A stretch of DNA of 53,857 nt from Chara braunii (taxonomy: Eukaryota; Streptophyta; Charophyceae; Charales; Characeae). The position numbers and the translations under genes are program-made. Where the stretch lies: positions 407,325-461,181 of the forward strand of contig BFEA01000497.1 of NCBI GenBank assembly GCA_003427395.1, given 5' to 3'. Of the stretch, positions 1 through 10,416 are shown piece after piece. Numbering within the stretch: the stretch's first letter is position 1; each line of letters begins with the position of its first letter. Under the pieces are notes generated by a model. That model ran no database searches, was not told where the DNA came from, and worked only from the letters and a program-made list of their open reading frames with translations.

Positions 1-520
1 TGTGTTGCCAAACTTGCACACCGAAAAAGAGGCCGGGTCTTCTGCCCGGCCTGAAGATATAGCGGCCTGCTTTGCCTCTTGGGTGGTGACTTCCAGGCCG
101 CTGGCCTTCCCAAGCAACCAGTACCTCCTCCTCTTTTGGAGGGAAACATCATTGCAGACTCTGATATTGCCCCTACAGGCCCCACACTCAGACTGGTACC
201 CGCTAGACCTAGCCTACACTACCGGCCTCTCAAAATGCCACTTTTGTCTTCTTCTGCTCGGCCTCTGGTACCTGCATATTCACCCCCCTGTCAGGTGCGG
301 TACCGGCCTACCCGCTACTTGAGTGTTTTTTCCCCGCTGCAACCCTTCAAAGCCACGGCCACAGGTAAGTACCGGCCCTGAGGGCCCAACGAACTAACAA
401 GTGCCCTGGCGGGCCACACACACACACTCATACCAACCAGCACTCAGACAGGCACAGTCATACGCACGCAAGCTAACCAGCACTCAGACAGACATGCAGT
501 CCAGCGAGCACACACACACA
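1..520. repeat. Inverted dispersed repeat, left copy
   Basis: This stretch reappears in reverse complement at about 37745-38310. Shared landmarks include the TTGCCAAACTTGCACAC start, the GAGGGAAACATCATTGCAGAC block and the terminal CACACA-rich tract with CACTCAGACAG motifs. Six-frame translations of the two copies also match, but stops, indels and lack of any known domain argue that it is not a gene. Copy identity looks moderate, so this is probably an old transposon or satellite-like repeat of unknown class. Confidence 0.7.
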
Positions 521-554
521 CAGACTTAGCAGGCGGGAACTCAGTAGGGCATCC

Positions 555-581
555 TCTTCTTCTTCTTCTTCTTCTTCTTCT

Positions 582-617
<36 letters not shown>

Positions 618-655
618 GCTTCTGCTGCCGCTGCTGCTGCTTCTGCTCTCCTCTT
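555..655. repeat. Trinucleotide microsatellite (TTC)n then (GCT)n
   Basis: A run of TTC units changes directly into GCT/GCC units. It encodes poly-Ser, poly-Glu or poly-Arg in different frames, which accounts for the open frames here. No conserved protein surrounds it. Confidence 0.9.
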
Positions 656-699
656 CTTCCTCCCTGTTTCTTCGTCCGCCATAGCGCTTCATCAACAAA

Positions 700-1200
700 T
701 CGTCATCTTTTTTTTTGTGTGTGGGAATGCTTGATTATGCTTCGTCTCTGTCTGCCATAGCCTCCCTCCTCCCTTCATAGACTCCCTCCCCCCTCCTCCA
801 TCAGTTTCTCGTCCCCGTCCTCCTCCCTCATTAAACTCCCTCTCTCCATCAGTCTCCCTTCCCCCTCCTCCTCCTCCATAGGCTACCTCCCTCTTCCTCC
901 TTTTCTTCTTTATCTTCTTCTTCGTCCTCTTCTTACGCTCTACGGTCCTTCTGGGACGCCATAGTCCTCTTCTTCTTCTTCTTTTTTCCTTCTTTGCTAG
1001 AGTTCTGCCCCTACCTCCTCCTACCCAGTAGAGTTCTGCCCCTACCTCCTCCTACCTTCGGTAGAGCCCTGCTCCTACCTCCTCGGACCTCCGGCCATAG
1101 TCCCCCCTCCTCCCTCCCTCCCGCCATAGTCCTCTCTCCTTCCTCCCGCCAAAGTCCTCCCTCCTCTCTCGCCATAGCCGCCCCCCCCCCTCCCCCACCC
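700..1200. repeat. Pyrimidine-rich tract with recurrent CCATAG motif
   Basis: About 500 bases are almost wholly C and T on the plus strand, broken at irregular intervals by GCCATAG or close variants followed by TCCTCCCTCC-like strings. It looks like a degenerate tandem array. I see no gene in it. Confidence 0.6.
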
Positions 1201-2700
1201 CCCAACACACACAAATCAATATGCCCGAAAATATAAAACGAGGCCGGATTTGGGCTGTGCTCGGCAAGCGCAGCAAACCCCCGTAGACCAAAAAAAAATT
1301 CTTTTTAAAATCGGTGGGATTTTCTCATGCCCGGGGTACCCCGGGCGGGGTACCTACACGGGCGAGGCGCCTGGGGCGCCCGGCTGGGCACGCCCGGCTG
1401 AGCGCCCTGGGAAAGCTAGATGGTCTGTAGATTTGGTTGTGATCTTTCCAGGAAAAATATTTTTAAAAATTAAAAAAATTGTTTCAACTGCGAAATAAAT
1501 AGCGGCAGGAATTCGACACATTTTCCATTTCTGCACTCTGCGGTTCTCCCCGCTGTGCTACTAGTAGCCCTTATGAACCTGTGCTACCGGTCCCCCCAAA
1601 TTTAGGACGGTGGGGGTAGTGTTGTTTAAGAAAGCACAAACCTGACTGTATTCATGCTATGTATACATGTTATCATACCACAAACTTAGACCATTGGAGC
1701 CCAACTCTCATAGATGCATGGATAATCATCTCAAAGCTCAATGATAACACTAAGAGAAGCATTTTTACATAAGTGCCTTCAGAAAACTCAGAAAAACAAT
1801 TTTGAGATTGAAAGAATTAGGTGAGGTCAGGTTGGTGTATGCTACGGAGCAGAGAAATGACATTTTTGGTAAGACTATGGTGGGCCAGGATGCTGCTTCA
1901 GACCACAGTCGAGCTTATGAAGTTCACTTTTTTCCCCCCCTATATATATATACTCTTTATAAAGGAAACAGTGGGTCTCGCATGACGCTCCCCTGAGCCC
2001 GGGCTACCTGTGTTGGGAAAATGGTTGGGGACAAGGCGCAGGCCCAAGGGATACCCGCAAAACTTGCAGTGTTTTTTTCTTTTTCTTTTCTTTCGCCCGC
2101 GTGCGACTTCAACTGCCGCCGCGCTGCGGCAGAGGTGCGTTGGAGTCATGGGGCACCGTTTGTTTTTTTTTTTGGTGCGCGCATGAGTTGAAGGGTGGGC
2201 TCGTCAGGGCGGTGGTGCGTTGGAGTCGCGAGCGGCATGAGGATGTTGTGGCGGTCCCGCGGAGCATGGAATTTGGGTTGGTGTTTCGTCTTGTGGGGTT
2301 TCACGTTTGATCTGCGGTTTGCAGAGGAATACAGCTGCTGACATAGTGCAGAGGTGAAACATGGGGAGCATGAATGTAGGGTTTCATACGGAGGGGTGGA
2401 GTCACTACCATAGTGCAGTGGTGTGTGTTTGAGGACACTGATTGATCGGTGGGGAAGGGCGAGCGAAGTACGCTGGCCGCGCCCGGAGAGGGGAGCGAGC
2501 AAAGGACAATGGACAATCGCAGGAAGTGGGAGATGAGAAACACACTCAGGCAAGACGGAGGAGAGCGTGGGAGATTGAACGTGCGGGATCGATCGCTGGC
2601 GGAGTTGCAAGGTGCAGACAGGAGAGCAGTGGCGCAAGATGAATAGGACTGAGCGGAGGGGGACAGGAAAGGCGGAGAGAGTGGCGGTGTCGTGCAGTAG
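1201..2700. other. Non-coding stretch with GC palindrome and PPT-like end
   Basis: I see no supportable gene. Two landmarks stand out. There is an 18-bp perfect palindrome, GCCCGGGGTACCCCGGGC, at 1329-1346, followed by a GC-rich GGCGCC-containing segment. At about 1599-1621, AATTTAGGACGGTGGGGGTAG closely resembles the 3' end and polypurine tract of element D at 33563-33580, so a plus-strand LTR element may once have ended here. Confidence 0.4.
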
Positions 2701-2711
2701 AATGGGGTGGA

Positions 2712-2932
2712 AGACAGAGAGAGAGACAGAAACTGGAGAAACATCATGCCCTGTACATGATCAAACACTTTGCCAGTGCTTTTTTTCCCCCTTTTTGATA
2801 GCCCGAGAGAGACAGAGAGAGAGAACACAGCTGTTCTTATTTTCTGGAGGGTCATAGACAAAGAGAGAGACAGGAAACCAGAGAAACATCGTGCTCTGTA
2901 CATAATCAAAGACTTAGTCGGTGCATTTTTGC
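2712..2932. repeat. Imperfect direct repeat pair, ~73-bp units
   Basis: Two similar segments, about 2712-2786 and 2859-2932, each run from a GACAGAGAGAGAGACAG-type start through AGAAACATC and CTGTACAT to a T-rich end. They are offset by about 147 bases with a GA-rich spacer. No coding signal is visible. Confidence 0.6.
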
Positions 2933-3050
2933 AGGTTTCTTTGCTTTTCCTGGATGTTTTTCTTTTTCTTTTTTCTTTTTTGCCCCCCTGCATCACGTTT
3001 CGGTCTCCCTTCCTCTGCTCCACCCCCTCCTGTGCGTGTGTCCACTTGTT

Positions 3051-3063
3051 CTTTATAAAAGGG
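3051..3063 (+). promoter_or_regulatory. Possible TATA box
   Basis: TTTATAAAAGG is a strong TATA-box match on the plus strand, about 50 bases before the solo LTR edge. It may belong to an older plus-strand element. No downstream gene confirms its use. Confidence 0.3.
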
Positions 3064-3111
3064 CGACGGCCTTGGGATATTATCATTGAATTGACGAGCC
3101 CGATGTATTTT

Positions 3112-3450
3112 TGCAAGGAAAAGGACATAAAGCGAAATGACAGAAATCCAGACTGCAAAATCCCATTGAAAGCCAGCAAGTCCAAACGCTGTCCAGAAAG
3201 AATTAATGCACTGATATTCCACCAACGGAGAACCAGAGCACTGAATCTGAATGTCGATGAGAGCATATTCTCGCCGCCACCGACATATGTATCCAGAGTC
3301 CTTCCTACTACTAGGTGCTCAGCGCCGAGACTACGATCACACAGCTTACTAGCAGCCTACGAATTGACAATGCATCCTGTTGACGTCAGCAGCTGAACCG
3401 AAGTACATGAAGATGTTGACCCTCGTAGGCCATCGCATGGTAGGGTGCTT

Positions 3451-3513
<63 letters not shown>

Positions 3514-3514
3514 N

Positions 3515-3589
<75 letters not shown>

Positions 3590-4249
3590 TTCATCACCCA
3601 TGTCTTCTCCCTCATGCACGAAGACCACCACAACCTCCGCTGGTCGTCCAAGCTGAGGCCAGCTATGGATGGGCTGGCTATGGCGCTGTCCTCAGCAGCG
3701 CCCTGCTCACATGTACCGCACGTGCGCACCTCCCAGCACCTGCGCTAGCGCACGACCTTGGTCGCGAGCACTTGCTCTCTGGCAGCGCTGCCGCGTTGCA
3801 CACTGGTGCCCGAATGTCCTTCCCGGCGCCCTGCCCTTTCCCATATGGAAAGTGGCGGGCGCTTTGCCTCGCTTCCCACGTGAGACCGAGTTTCCAGTAG
3901 CTTCAGTCTCGGCCAAAGTGTCTGCCCCCGGGCCCGTTCAGACAGTGGCCTGGGACCGAATTGGTCAGGCATGCCCAACCACCCAGGCACAAACATGCGG
4001 TGCTCCCTGCGTACACCACGTGCTGGAAAAGCCTAGAAGGCTCACAAATATTTTGGCTTCTCATGAGCAAGGCGTATGTGACCAACGGCGCGTGGTAACT
4101 GTCTGGCGTCGACCCTCACTTAGGGCGGGCACGAGCCTGCTGCAGGGTTCACCCTCACTTAGGGCGCATTGAGATTCAGGGGGCCCACCCTCACTTAGGG
4201 CGGGCACGCGCCTGCTGCAGGGCCCGATGCCGAGGCATAAACCCTCACA
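3112..4249 (-). mobile_element. Solo LTR of a Ty3/gypsy element related to A and B
   Basis: The left edge TGCAAGGAAAAGGACATAAA and the right edge (reverse complement TGTGAGGGTTTATGCC) match the ends of the LTRs of elements A and B. Internal landmarks are also shared: CAGAAATCCAGACTGCAAAATC, CGAAGACCACC, and a CCTCACTTAGGGCGGGC motif that occurs three times here (near 4112, 4151 and 4188). No gag-pol is attached, so a solo LTR left by LTR-LTR recombination is the simplest reading. No clear target-site duplication is seen. A long (TC)n run lies inside. Confidence 0.65.
3454..3586. repeat. (TC)n microsatellite with one N
   Basis: An uninterrupted CT repeat of about 130 bases has a single N at 3514. 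The N probably marks an unresolved join, so the true length is unknown. Poly-Ser/Leu and Arg/Glu open frames across it are artefacts of the repeat. Confidence 0.95.
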
Positions 4250-4412
4250 ATCTAGAATTGTGATTCAATTTTCTTGTTCAGCTCAGCTGATTGCATCTGG
4301 GTTCGAACATGGGCCTGAAGGGATGTACCCACTGAGCAAGGCCTGTTGGGTTTGAACATGGGCCTGTACTTGAACAAGTCATGGGTGTACCAACTGAGCT
4401 AGGCCTGTTGGT
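4250..4412 (-). repeat. Tandem tRNA-like pol III units (SINE-like dimer)
   Basis: On the minus strand there are two tandem units. Unit 1 has a box-A-like TAGCTCAGTTGGTAC (4402-4388) and a box-B-like TGTTCAAACCC (4358-4348), about 55 nt end to end. Unit 2 has TTGCTCAGTGGGTAC (4339-4325) and TGTTCGAACCC (4309-4299). Both units begin with an AGGCCT-type lead and share GGCCCATGTTC. These are internal pol III promoter elements as in tRNA-derived SINEs. The second unit has a shortened box spacing. I cannot fold either into a full cloverleaf with confidence, so a functional tRNA gene is unlikely. Confidence 0.5.
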
Positions 4413-4551
4413 AGTTACACTGTACTAACTTGCTCAACACATGTGTCTTTCCCAGATTGTTCTGATTTGTTTAATTGAAAACCATTAGAGTCAAAACAGG
4501 ATGGGCAAAAGAAAAAAGAAGCAAACCTGATGAAAGAAGGGGAAAAACAGC

Positions 4552-5551
4552 TGCAAGGAAAATGAGCAATAGCGAGATGACAAAATCCAGACCGCACGAT
4601 CACATTGAAAGCCAGAAAGTCTCACAGTGTCCAGAAAGCAGTAATGCGCCAATGTCACACCAATGGAGAAGCGAAAAACTGAAACCGAATGTCAGTGAGA
4701 GCTTACTCTCGTCATCACGAACATCAGAGTCCAGGCCCTTCCCCCTACTTCGCGCTCGGCGCCCAGACCACTCCCCAACACAGCTACTATCTGCCTATGA
4801 ATTGACAACTGTTGACGTCAGCGGTCAGCGAAGTACATGAAGATGTCACCCAATGCAGACCATCGCCAATACCAGGTATGGGCCCTCACATCATCATCCT
4901 CATCTCTATCTCTCTCTCTCTCCCTCGTCTTTCTCCCTTGTCTTCCCTCTGTATACCCGAAGACCACCACTGCGCCTTGCTGTATGTCCAAGCCCAGCCA
5001 GTTATGGAAGCTGGGCTATGGCGCTCCGCTCAGCTGCGCCCTTCTTCCCACACGACCGCACGTGCACAGCACCTTGCCCCTAGCGCTAGCAGCAGCATGC
5101 GAGCATCCGCTCCAGCAGCACTGCCTCAAATTGGCAAGTGCTTGAATGACCCTCCAGGCAGCGAGCTCTTTCCTAAATGGAAAGAGGCTGCCTGGCCTTC
5201 GACCTGGCTGGGCTGGGCCTGCGCCCAGAAGCTTCTAGTAGGCCCCGGGTTGTTGGGCCTCTGCTGATGCTCCTGGGCGTCATCCAGTTACTCCTCCCAA
5301 CTGTCTGTGTATACTGCCGCGAATGTGGCCCATGGCCTGCACTTCAGAAAAAGGCCTAGAAGGTCGTGGAAAGTATTTGCTGCTCGGGACCTGGGTTCCC
5401 TCAACCAAATGACGCGACACAACTGCCTGAACCGCAAATACGAAAATGACAGCATTGGGCCTCTTGTGATTTGTTAGGCCCGCCTTCACTTAGGGCGGGC
5501 ACACTCGTGAAAAGGGGCCCCATAGGCCTGCCGAGGAGCCAAATCCTTGCA
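4552..5551 (-). repeat. 3' LTR of element A
   Basis: This LTR is 1.0 kb. On the minus strand it starts TGCAAGGATTTGG, directly after the purine-rich CAGGAGGAGGGAA, and ends CCTTGCA, giving TG...CA termini. It shares CGAAGACCACC, GCTATGGCGCTCC-like blocks and the 23-bp hairpin GCCCGCCTTCACTTAGGGCGGGC (5478-5500) with the LTRs of element B and the solo LTR. Confidence 0.7.
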
Positions 5552-5628
5552 TTCCCTCCTCCTGTACTTTGATAGTCCTTTGAGAAGTCCTTTAATCTGC
5601 AGACATCTTTCCCTTGAGTCCTCTTTCA

Positions 5629-6319
5629 TTAGCCTGCAATTACTTGGGGTGTTGTTTGTTGGAGCTCTTCCCTGGTAAACCATCGATCTTCACAGGGATA
5701 AGTATGGTGTCTGAATCTGACACGGTACTGGATCCTTGGCTTTGGAGGGCGGCCTCTACCGGGAGGTTTAGGCACTGGCATCACCCGGTGCTCCACAATT
5801 ACGTCGATGTCGACTTCGCATCTGTTCCGCTTGTCCATTTGGCTTAGGGTGATTCCCTGATATCATTTGCAGTCGGGTGCCCATCTGTCAAGCCATGCTG
5901 TGCCACAGTTCGCAGACGTCCCTGTCACTAATGATGTACTTGGGTAACCCAAAGTCCCGTACCCAGTTATCCATAAACAACTTGATAACATAGTCAGTTT
6001 TTGTTGTTTCCGCCATGGCGATTAGTCCAACGTACTTGGTAAATCGGTCCACTTTGACGAAGATGTGTCTTTTACTGTTCTTGCTGGTCACAAAAGTATC
6101 CATGAAGTTCACGGACACACTTTGACCTGGACGGTCAGGAATAGGCAAGGGCTTGATAAGCCCAAGTGGAGCCTGAGTCCTAGGTTTGTCCCACTGGCGA
6201 ACCTGGCAAGTTTCAAAGTACTTCTTTGCATCTTGCATCGTAGATTGCCACCAGAATCTCTGCACTAGGTTAGCTGATGTTTTTTTATAGCCGAAATGAC
6301 CAGTTGCATCATAACACAC
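5629..6319 (-). pseudogene. Element A integrase, broken
   Basis: The 6319-5888 part carries the end of the zinc-binding domain (DATGHFGYKKTSANLVQRFWW) and the start of the catalytic core. The first Asp lies in VDRFTKY and the second in ISDRD. The frame then leaves the family at WHSMA, and the third catalytic residue (the Glu of the usual NHPE region) is missing. The zinc motif reads CQVRQWDK, so the second Cys of the CxxC pair has become Arg. The 5838-5629 part is the C-terminal tail, with EHRVMPVPKP and RFRHHTYPCEDRWFTREEL, a chromodomain-like end typical of plant Ty3/gypsy integrases. A deletion joins the two. Confidence 0.8.
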
Positions 6320-7775
6320 CTAAAAACAAACTACGCAACGACTCCCTATCTGGAACACACAATCTCTTATTCCCAACCTTTTCAAGGAACAGCAAGCCAT
6401 TGACCACCGTAAATTCATCAGAAGTTACCTTATCTTTCGCTTCTAACTTACAGATGATTTCTAACATAACTGCGTCTTCCCTATAGGCTTCCACCAAAGA
6501 TCGAGTTACATCGTCAGATATACCAAACTCGGTTATTAGCGCCCAGATAATCTGCCCTTCGCGATAGTGCATCAGCCACCTTATTGTATTCTCCCTTTAC
6601 AGGGGCAAGTTTGAAGTCATACATATCTATGACTTCAATCCACCTCTGTAGGGCATGTGAGAGTATTGGCTGTGTCTTGATCCAGCGCAAGGTCTCATGG
6701 TCAGATCTCACGTAGAAAAAGTGCCTCTAATGGACTAGCGCTCTATAGAGGGCATAGAGCTCTCGCTCGTACGTGGACTTAACTAGTTTTTGAGATGGCA
6801 TTTTTTGCTCATGTACTTGATGGGCCTCAACTTTCTCCCCTCCTTTTGCGCAAGGACCACGCCTATGCCATATTGGCTGGTGTTTGTGGTCACTACAAAG
6901 AGTTGCTCAGAATCCAGAAGTTTGAGGACTTCATAGTGTGTCAGGGCATACTTCAATTTCTTGAAGCTTGCTTCACAGTTTTCGGTCCACTCCCAAGGGG
7001 TCTGAAGGCGGGTTAGGTCGGTTAATGGGGAAGCTATAGTACTATAGTTTTTGACAAACAGACGATAGTAGCCTGTCATCCCCAAAAACGACTGGACCTT
7101 GGTAAAAGTTTGAGGTCTGGGCCAGTCACATATGCTGGCCACTTTGGCATCGTCTGGCGTCAACCCATCCGCGGAAATCTCATGACCCAGGTACAAGATC
7201 TTGCTGCGGCCGAACTCGCATTTCTCCAAGTTACCCTTGTACTGGTGCTGCCTTAGGAGACCTAGCATTGTTTTCACGTGCTCAGCGTGCTCCTCTACAG
7301 TCTTACTAAAGATAAGGATATAGTTGAGGTACACGATGATAAACTTGTCTAAGTAATCATGAAAGATTCAATTCATTGCGTGCTGGAATGTCCCAGGTGC
7401 ATTGCATAGACAGATTCAATTCATTGCATGTTGGAATGTCCCAGGTGCATTGCATAGACCAAAGGGCATCACCTCAAACTCGTACAGATTGTACCTGGTC
7501 TGGAATGCGGTTTTGTGCCGATCCTCAGGTCTAATGGCAATTTGGTGGTATCCGGACTTCATATCTATCTTTGTGAAGTACCGGCATCCCTGCACTCTAT
7601 CCAAGAGGTCGTCGATGCGGGGTAGGGGCTCCGCGTTCTTAACAGCGATGGCATTGAAGCCCCTATAGTCAATGCACATCCTTAGGGTACCTCCCTTATT
7701 AGGATCGAATAGGACTGGTGCACCATCTCCCTTCTTAACAGCGATGGCATTGAAGCCCCTATAGTCAATGCACAT
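6309..7775 (-). pseudogene. Element A reverse transcriptase/RNase H, broken
   Basis: Reverse transcriptase blocks are visible from 7775: MCIDYRGFNAIAVK, IDMKSGYHQI and [14 protein letters not shown]. The catalytic YLDD box has become YLNY at about 7325 (MYLNYILIFSKT), so polymerase activity is lost. RNase H follows (DWPRPQT, GYYRLFVKNYS, then VVTTNTSQYG). Its first catalytic Asp, normally in TTDAS, is Asn here, but DHETLRWIKTQP and NKVADALSRR remain. Two local tandem duplications lie inside: 48-bp units at 7364-7459, and a 46-bp block repeated 96 bp apart at 7636 and 7732, which doubles the MCIDYRGFN segment. Frameshifts separate the pieces. A degenerate remnant covers 7782-7990. Confidence 0.8.
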
Positions 7776-7999
7776 CCAACCCTTTTATGAAAGCTCTTTG
7801 AGCTGGGGGCGGAGCTCATCCAACTCCGCGGCAGACATCCCATAGATCCACCCTCTAGGTACCGGGGACGACTTCTATTGCATGGACAACCTCCCTCTCT
7901 ACCACACCACTGACTCGTTAAAAAGGTATGAGTATTGAACAATGACTGCTTCTATCTTTGGGGTTCATTTTACGACCTACCCTTTCTTAGAGGCAAAGA

Positions 8000-8245
8000 C
8001 TAGGTACATGCCCTCCTCGCGATTTGCTTATAATAGTAATAGAAAGAAGATGCACACATGAAGCCATAGTTCTCCACTAGACTGCTAGCTTTAAACTTGT
8101 GCAGTCTAACGGTTCTTCCAGTAGGCAACTTGTGGATCATCACCTTCCTATCCCAATCGAATTGAGGTTGAGCAACCTCGAGGTAGTACATGCGTAGTAG
8201 CATATCGAATGGCAGTTTGTCGCTGACAAGGAACGGTGTCGAGCG
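8000..8245 (-). pseudogene. Element A protease C-terminal remnant
   Basis: The segment FLVSDKLPFDMLLRMYYLEV followed by AQPQFDWD and GRTVRLHKFKASS matches the protease end and linker seen in element B (12910-12780). The LPFDxxLG(M) motif of retropepsins reads LPFDMLLRM, so the conserved Gly is lost. Upstream of about 8245 the homology stops abruptly and GC-rich unrelated DNA begins. Confidence 0.65.
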
Positions 8246-8735
8246 CATCGGCCCTCGAGCAAGCGAGGGCCCTCCCGGCCATGTCACGCAGGAGTTAAAC
8301 AAATCCATAACTTCAAGAGACAACTCGGGAATGACGCATAACATTCCGCGAACCGCCGAGACGGATACGGTTGCATCGCTCCTTCGCCGCTCTAGCCGGG
8401 TGCGCCAGCTATACATCCCGCGGTCCCCTACGACAGGACAGGTTCCCGCGGGGCATAAGCTTGCTTCCCTAAGGGGCTGTCACCACCCTTAGAGGCGTAT
8501 CCCGACCGAGCTACTGACCCACGTGCGAAAACTTTTAGATGCAATTGCAGAGGTAGGTCAGCCGAGGGCGTTTGCTCGTCCGCTGTAGTATAGATAGGCT
8601 TGGTTAACGCCAAGCGGACCCGAACGTCGTCCGTTCCTTGGGCGCTGATCTCCTAGGTGCGGAGCAAACGTCGATCGACTAGGACAGTCTCAACCAAGCG
8701 TGTAACCCAAATTAATCCTAGTCCCTTTAGACATA
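8246..8735. other. GC-rich non-retroelement segment, possibly organelle-derived
   Basis: No Ty3 homology is visible. The segment starts with a hairpin (GGCCCTCGAGCAAGCGAGGGCC near 8250) and contains long GC-rich, low-repeat sequence. Because element B is flanked by an ACATAT duplication, this piece was originally continuous with 17563 onwards. Its texture reminds me of plant mitochondrial intergenic DNA, but that is impression only. It could equally be unrelated nuclear sequence. Confidence 0.3.
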
Positions 8736-9784
8736 TGCAAGGAACACGAGTATGGACGAAGCACATAAATCCAGAATGCAAAATCACACTGAAGTCCACG
8801 TATTCAAAGCCAAAGCAGATAGCACATGGAACCGAGTAACCATCCCATTGAGAATGATACAGAAGAATCGTGAGTCAATGTCCATGCCCAACAGGGAAAC
8901 ACCAACAACATAACCCAAATGTAGTTCTCTCTTGTGAATGGCGTCAGGCGCCCTATCTACTCTACAGCCTATCCTACAACTACAGGAATGAACAGCAACC
9001 AGACAACTTGACTACCAGCGAGTGACGATGTCAACACCAATGTCGTATTCCACCATCACCAGGTACGTGTCATCTTCCCCACACTCTCCCTTGTTACCCA
9101 CACAGCGCCCTTCACCTCCGAAGTACCACCTTCGCCCTCACCTCCCCTGCACCCTCTTGCGGCCCAGGCTATGGCCGCCAGTGCCCTCAGTGTAGGCAGC
9201 GCCCTACCGCCTAGCGCTGGCCTGCTAGCTCTTAGCGCAGCACTACCTTGCACAACGCAGCACACATGCATCCGCGCAGCGTGCCCGCATGTGCCAGCAT
9301 TGGCCAAGATCCTTGTTGCCTCGCCCTGCTTGCCTATATGTCAATGCAGCATGTGGGCGGCCTCCCTTCAGCCTGCGACCGGGACCTAGAGGCTGAAGCC
9401 TACCCGATATAGTTGGGCCCCGGAGCAATGCAGTTGCGCCTCTCTTCTCAAGGCCTGCGGCGTGATTTAGATAGTGGGCCGATTTTCCCTTTGGCATTTC
9501 GGCCTCTCTACCCAGCATGCATTGTCGGCCTCACGTTCGAGTGCCCAGGGCCTAACTAACTCAGAAGCCCTGGGCATTTCAACATTTGCGGAAATCCGAG
9601 ACTCGGTGCGCTCCAACCAACTGGCGTGCTGCAACTGTATAGACCCCACTTCGTGAAATGTTGGCCGAGAGGGCTCTTGTTGATTTGCTGGCCCGCCTTC
9701 ACTTAGGGCGGGCACTAGGCTTGCTGGGGCCTTAGCCCAGAACATGTACATCATGGCGAGGCTCCTACTTGAGGTCTCAATCCT
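8736..9784 (-). repeat. 3' LTR of element B
   Basis: Near-identical to 16510-17562. The part 9056-9656 appears base-for-base identical to 16830-17430 (offset 7774), with differences concentrated near the 8740-8820 end. It carries the GCCCGCCTTCACTTAGGGCGGGC hairpin at 9691-9713. Short open frames within it occur identically in both LTRs and are not genes. Confidence 0.9.
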
Positions 9785-9825
9785 CACATTCCATCCCCCT
9801 TAGCTTCGAAAGTCCGCTGAGATGC

Positions 9826-10413
9826 TTAATTTGCAGGTGCCTTCCCTTTTAGCTTCCGTTCATAATCTGCCACGACCTGAGGAGCTGTCTCCATCAGTTC
9901 CTCCCGGGTAAACCACCGATCTCCTTTAGGATCTGTATGATGCCTGAATCTGATCCGGTACTCCCTCTTGGGTTTAGGAGGTCTTCCTCGACCCAGCGGC
10001 TTCGGAACAGGGATATCCCTGTGATCCACGATATCGTCGATGTCGACTTGTCCATCCATGGTTGGGGGCATCATCGATCTCCTGGAAGGGAATTGATCAG
10101 TCTCAACGAAAGGTGCAAGCTTTGAGGCATGAAAGACTGGGTGAGTGCGTAGGTGTCCAGGGACACGAATGACATATGTGGGACCATCCGACTCATCTCC
10201 CACTACATCCAAGACTTCCCAGGGACCAAAGTATTGAGGCATCAGTTTACGAGATATTCCGAACTCCTGTCCTAACTCACTAACCTTGACCCAGACACGT
10301 TCCCCTACCTGAAATGTGGACTGTCTGCGATGTTGATTCTCAGAAGCAATCATGGCTTGCTGAGCTTTCTTCATATGTTCAACAGCATCTTGCAGCAACT
10401 TCTCATATTGCAC
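9826..10413 (-). CDS. Element B integrase C-terminal domain with chromodomain-like tail
   Basis: This open segment of 195 residues is the last part of gag-pol. It starts after an in-frame TAA (10416-10414) that separates it from the integrase core, so it is not an independent gene. Visible motifs are the basic HRRQSTFQVGERVWV entry, the GPY/F-type stretch YFGPWEVLDVVG, HLRTHPVFHASKLAPF, and the tail VDIDDIVDHRDIPVPKP with RIRFRHHTDPKGDRWFTREEL. The tail resembles the chromodomain-like C-terminus that targets plant Ty3/gypsy integrases to chromatin. It ends at a stop shortly before the polypurine tract. Confidence 0.75.
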   Translation of the reverse strand: MQYEKLLQDAVEHMKKAQQAMIASENQHRRQSTFQVGERVWVKVSELGQEFGISRKLMPQYFGPWEVLDVVGDESDGPTYVIRVPGHLRTHPVFHASKLAPFVETDQFPSRRSMMPPTMDGQVDIDDIVDHRDIPVPKPLGRGRPPKPKREYRIRFRHHTDPKGDRWFTREELMETAPQVVADYERKLKGKAPAN

Positions 10414-10416
10414 ACC

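Larger units (their letters stand above)
4552..8245 (-). mobile_element. Element A: decayed Ty3/gypsy retrotransposon
   Basis: Reading on the minus strand from 8245 to 4552: protease tail, reverse transcriptase, RNase H, integrase, a chromodomain-like tail, a polypurine tract (CAGGAGGAGGGAA at 5564-5552) and the 3' LTR. The 5' LTR, gag and most of the protease are absent. Sequence upstream of 8245 switches to unrelated GC-rich DNA. Many frameshifts, a missing integrase segment and internal duplications show that it is dead. Confidence 0.85.

Noticed and set aside
549-1200. CRISPR-like or other spaced array in the CT-rich region
   Set aside because: Repeats are degenerate and there is no constant repeat with unique spacers of equal length.
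2301-3266. 321-residue minus-strand open frame
   Set aside because: It is made of Ser/Leu- and Lys/Arg-rich low complexity from GA/CT-rich DNA, crosses the edge of the solo LTR and has no domain.
3349-3900. Open frames rich in Ser-Leu or Arg-Glu
   Set aside because: They are translations of the (TC)n microsatellite with an N inside.
9056-9656. Small frames of 60-91 residues repeated identically at 16830-17430
   Set aside because: Both sets lie in the two LTRs of element B, so identity reflects LTR duplication and not protein conservation.
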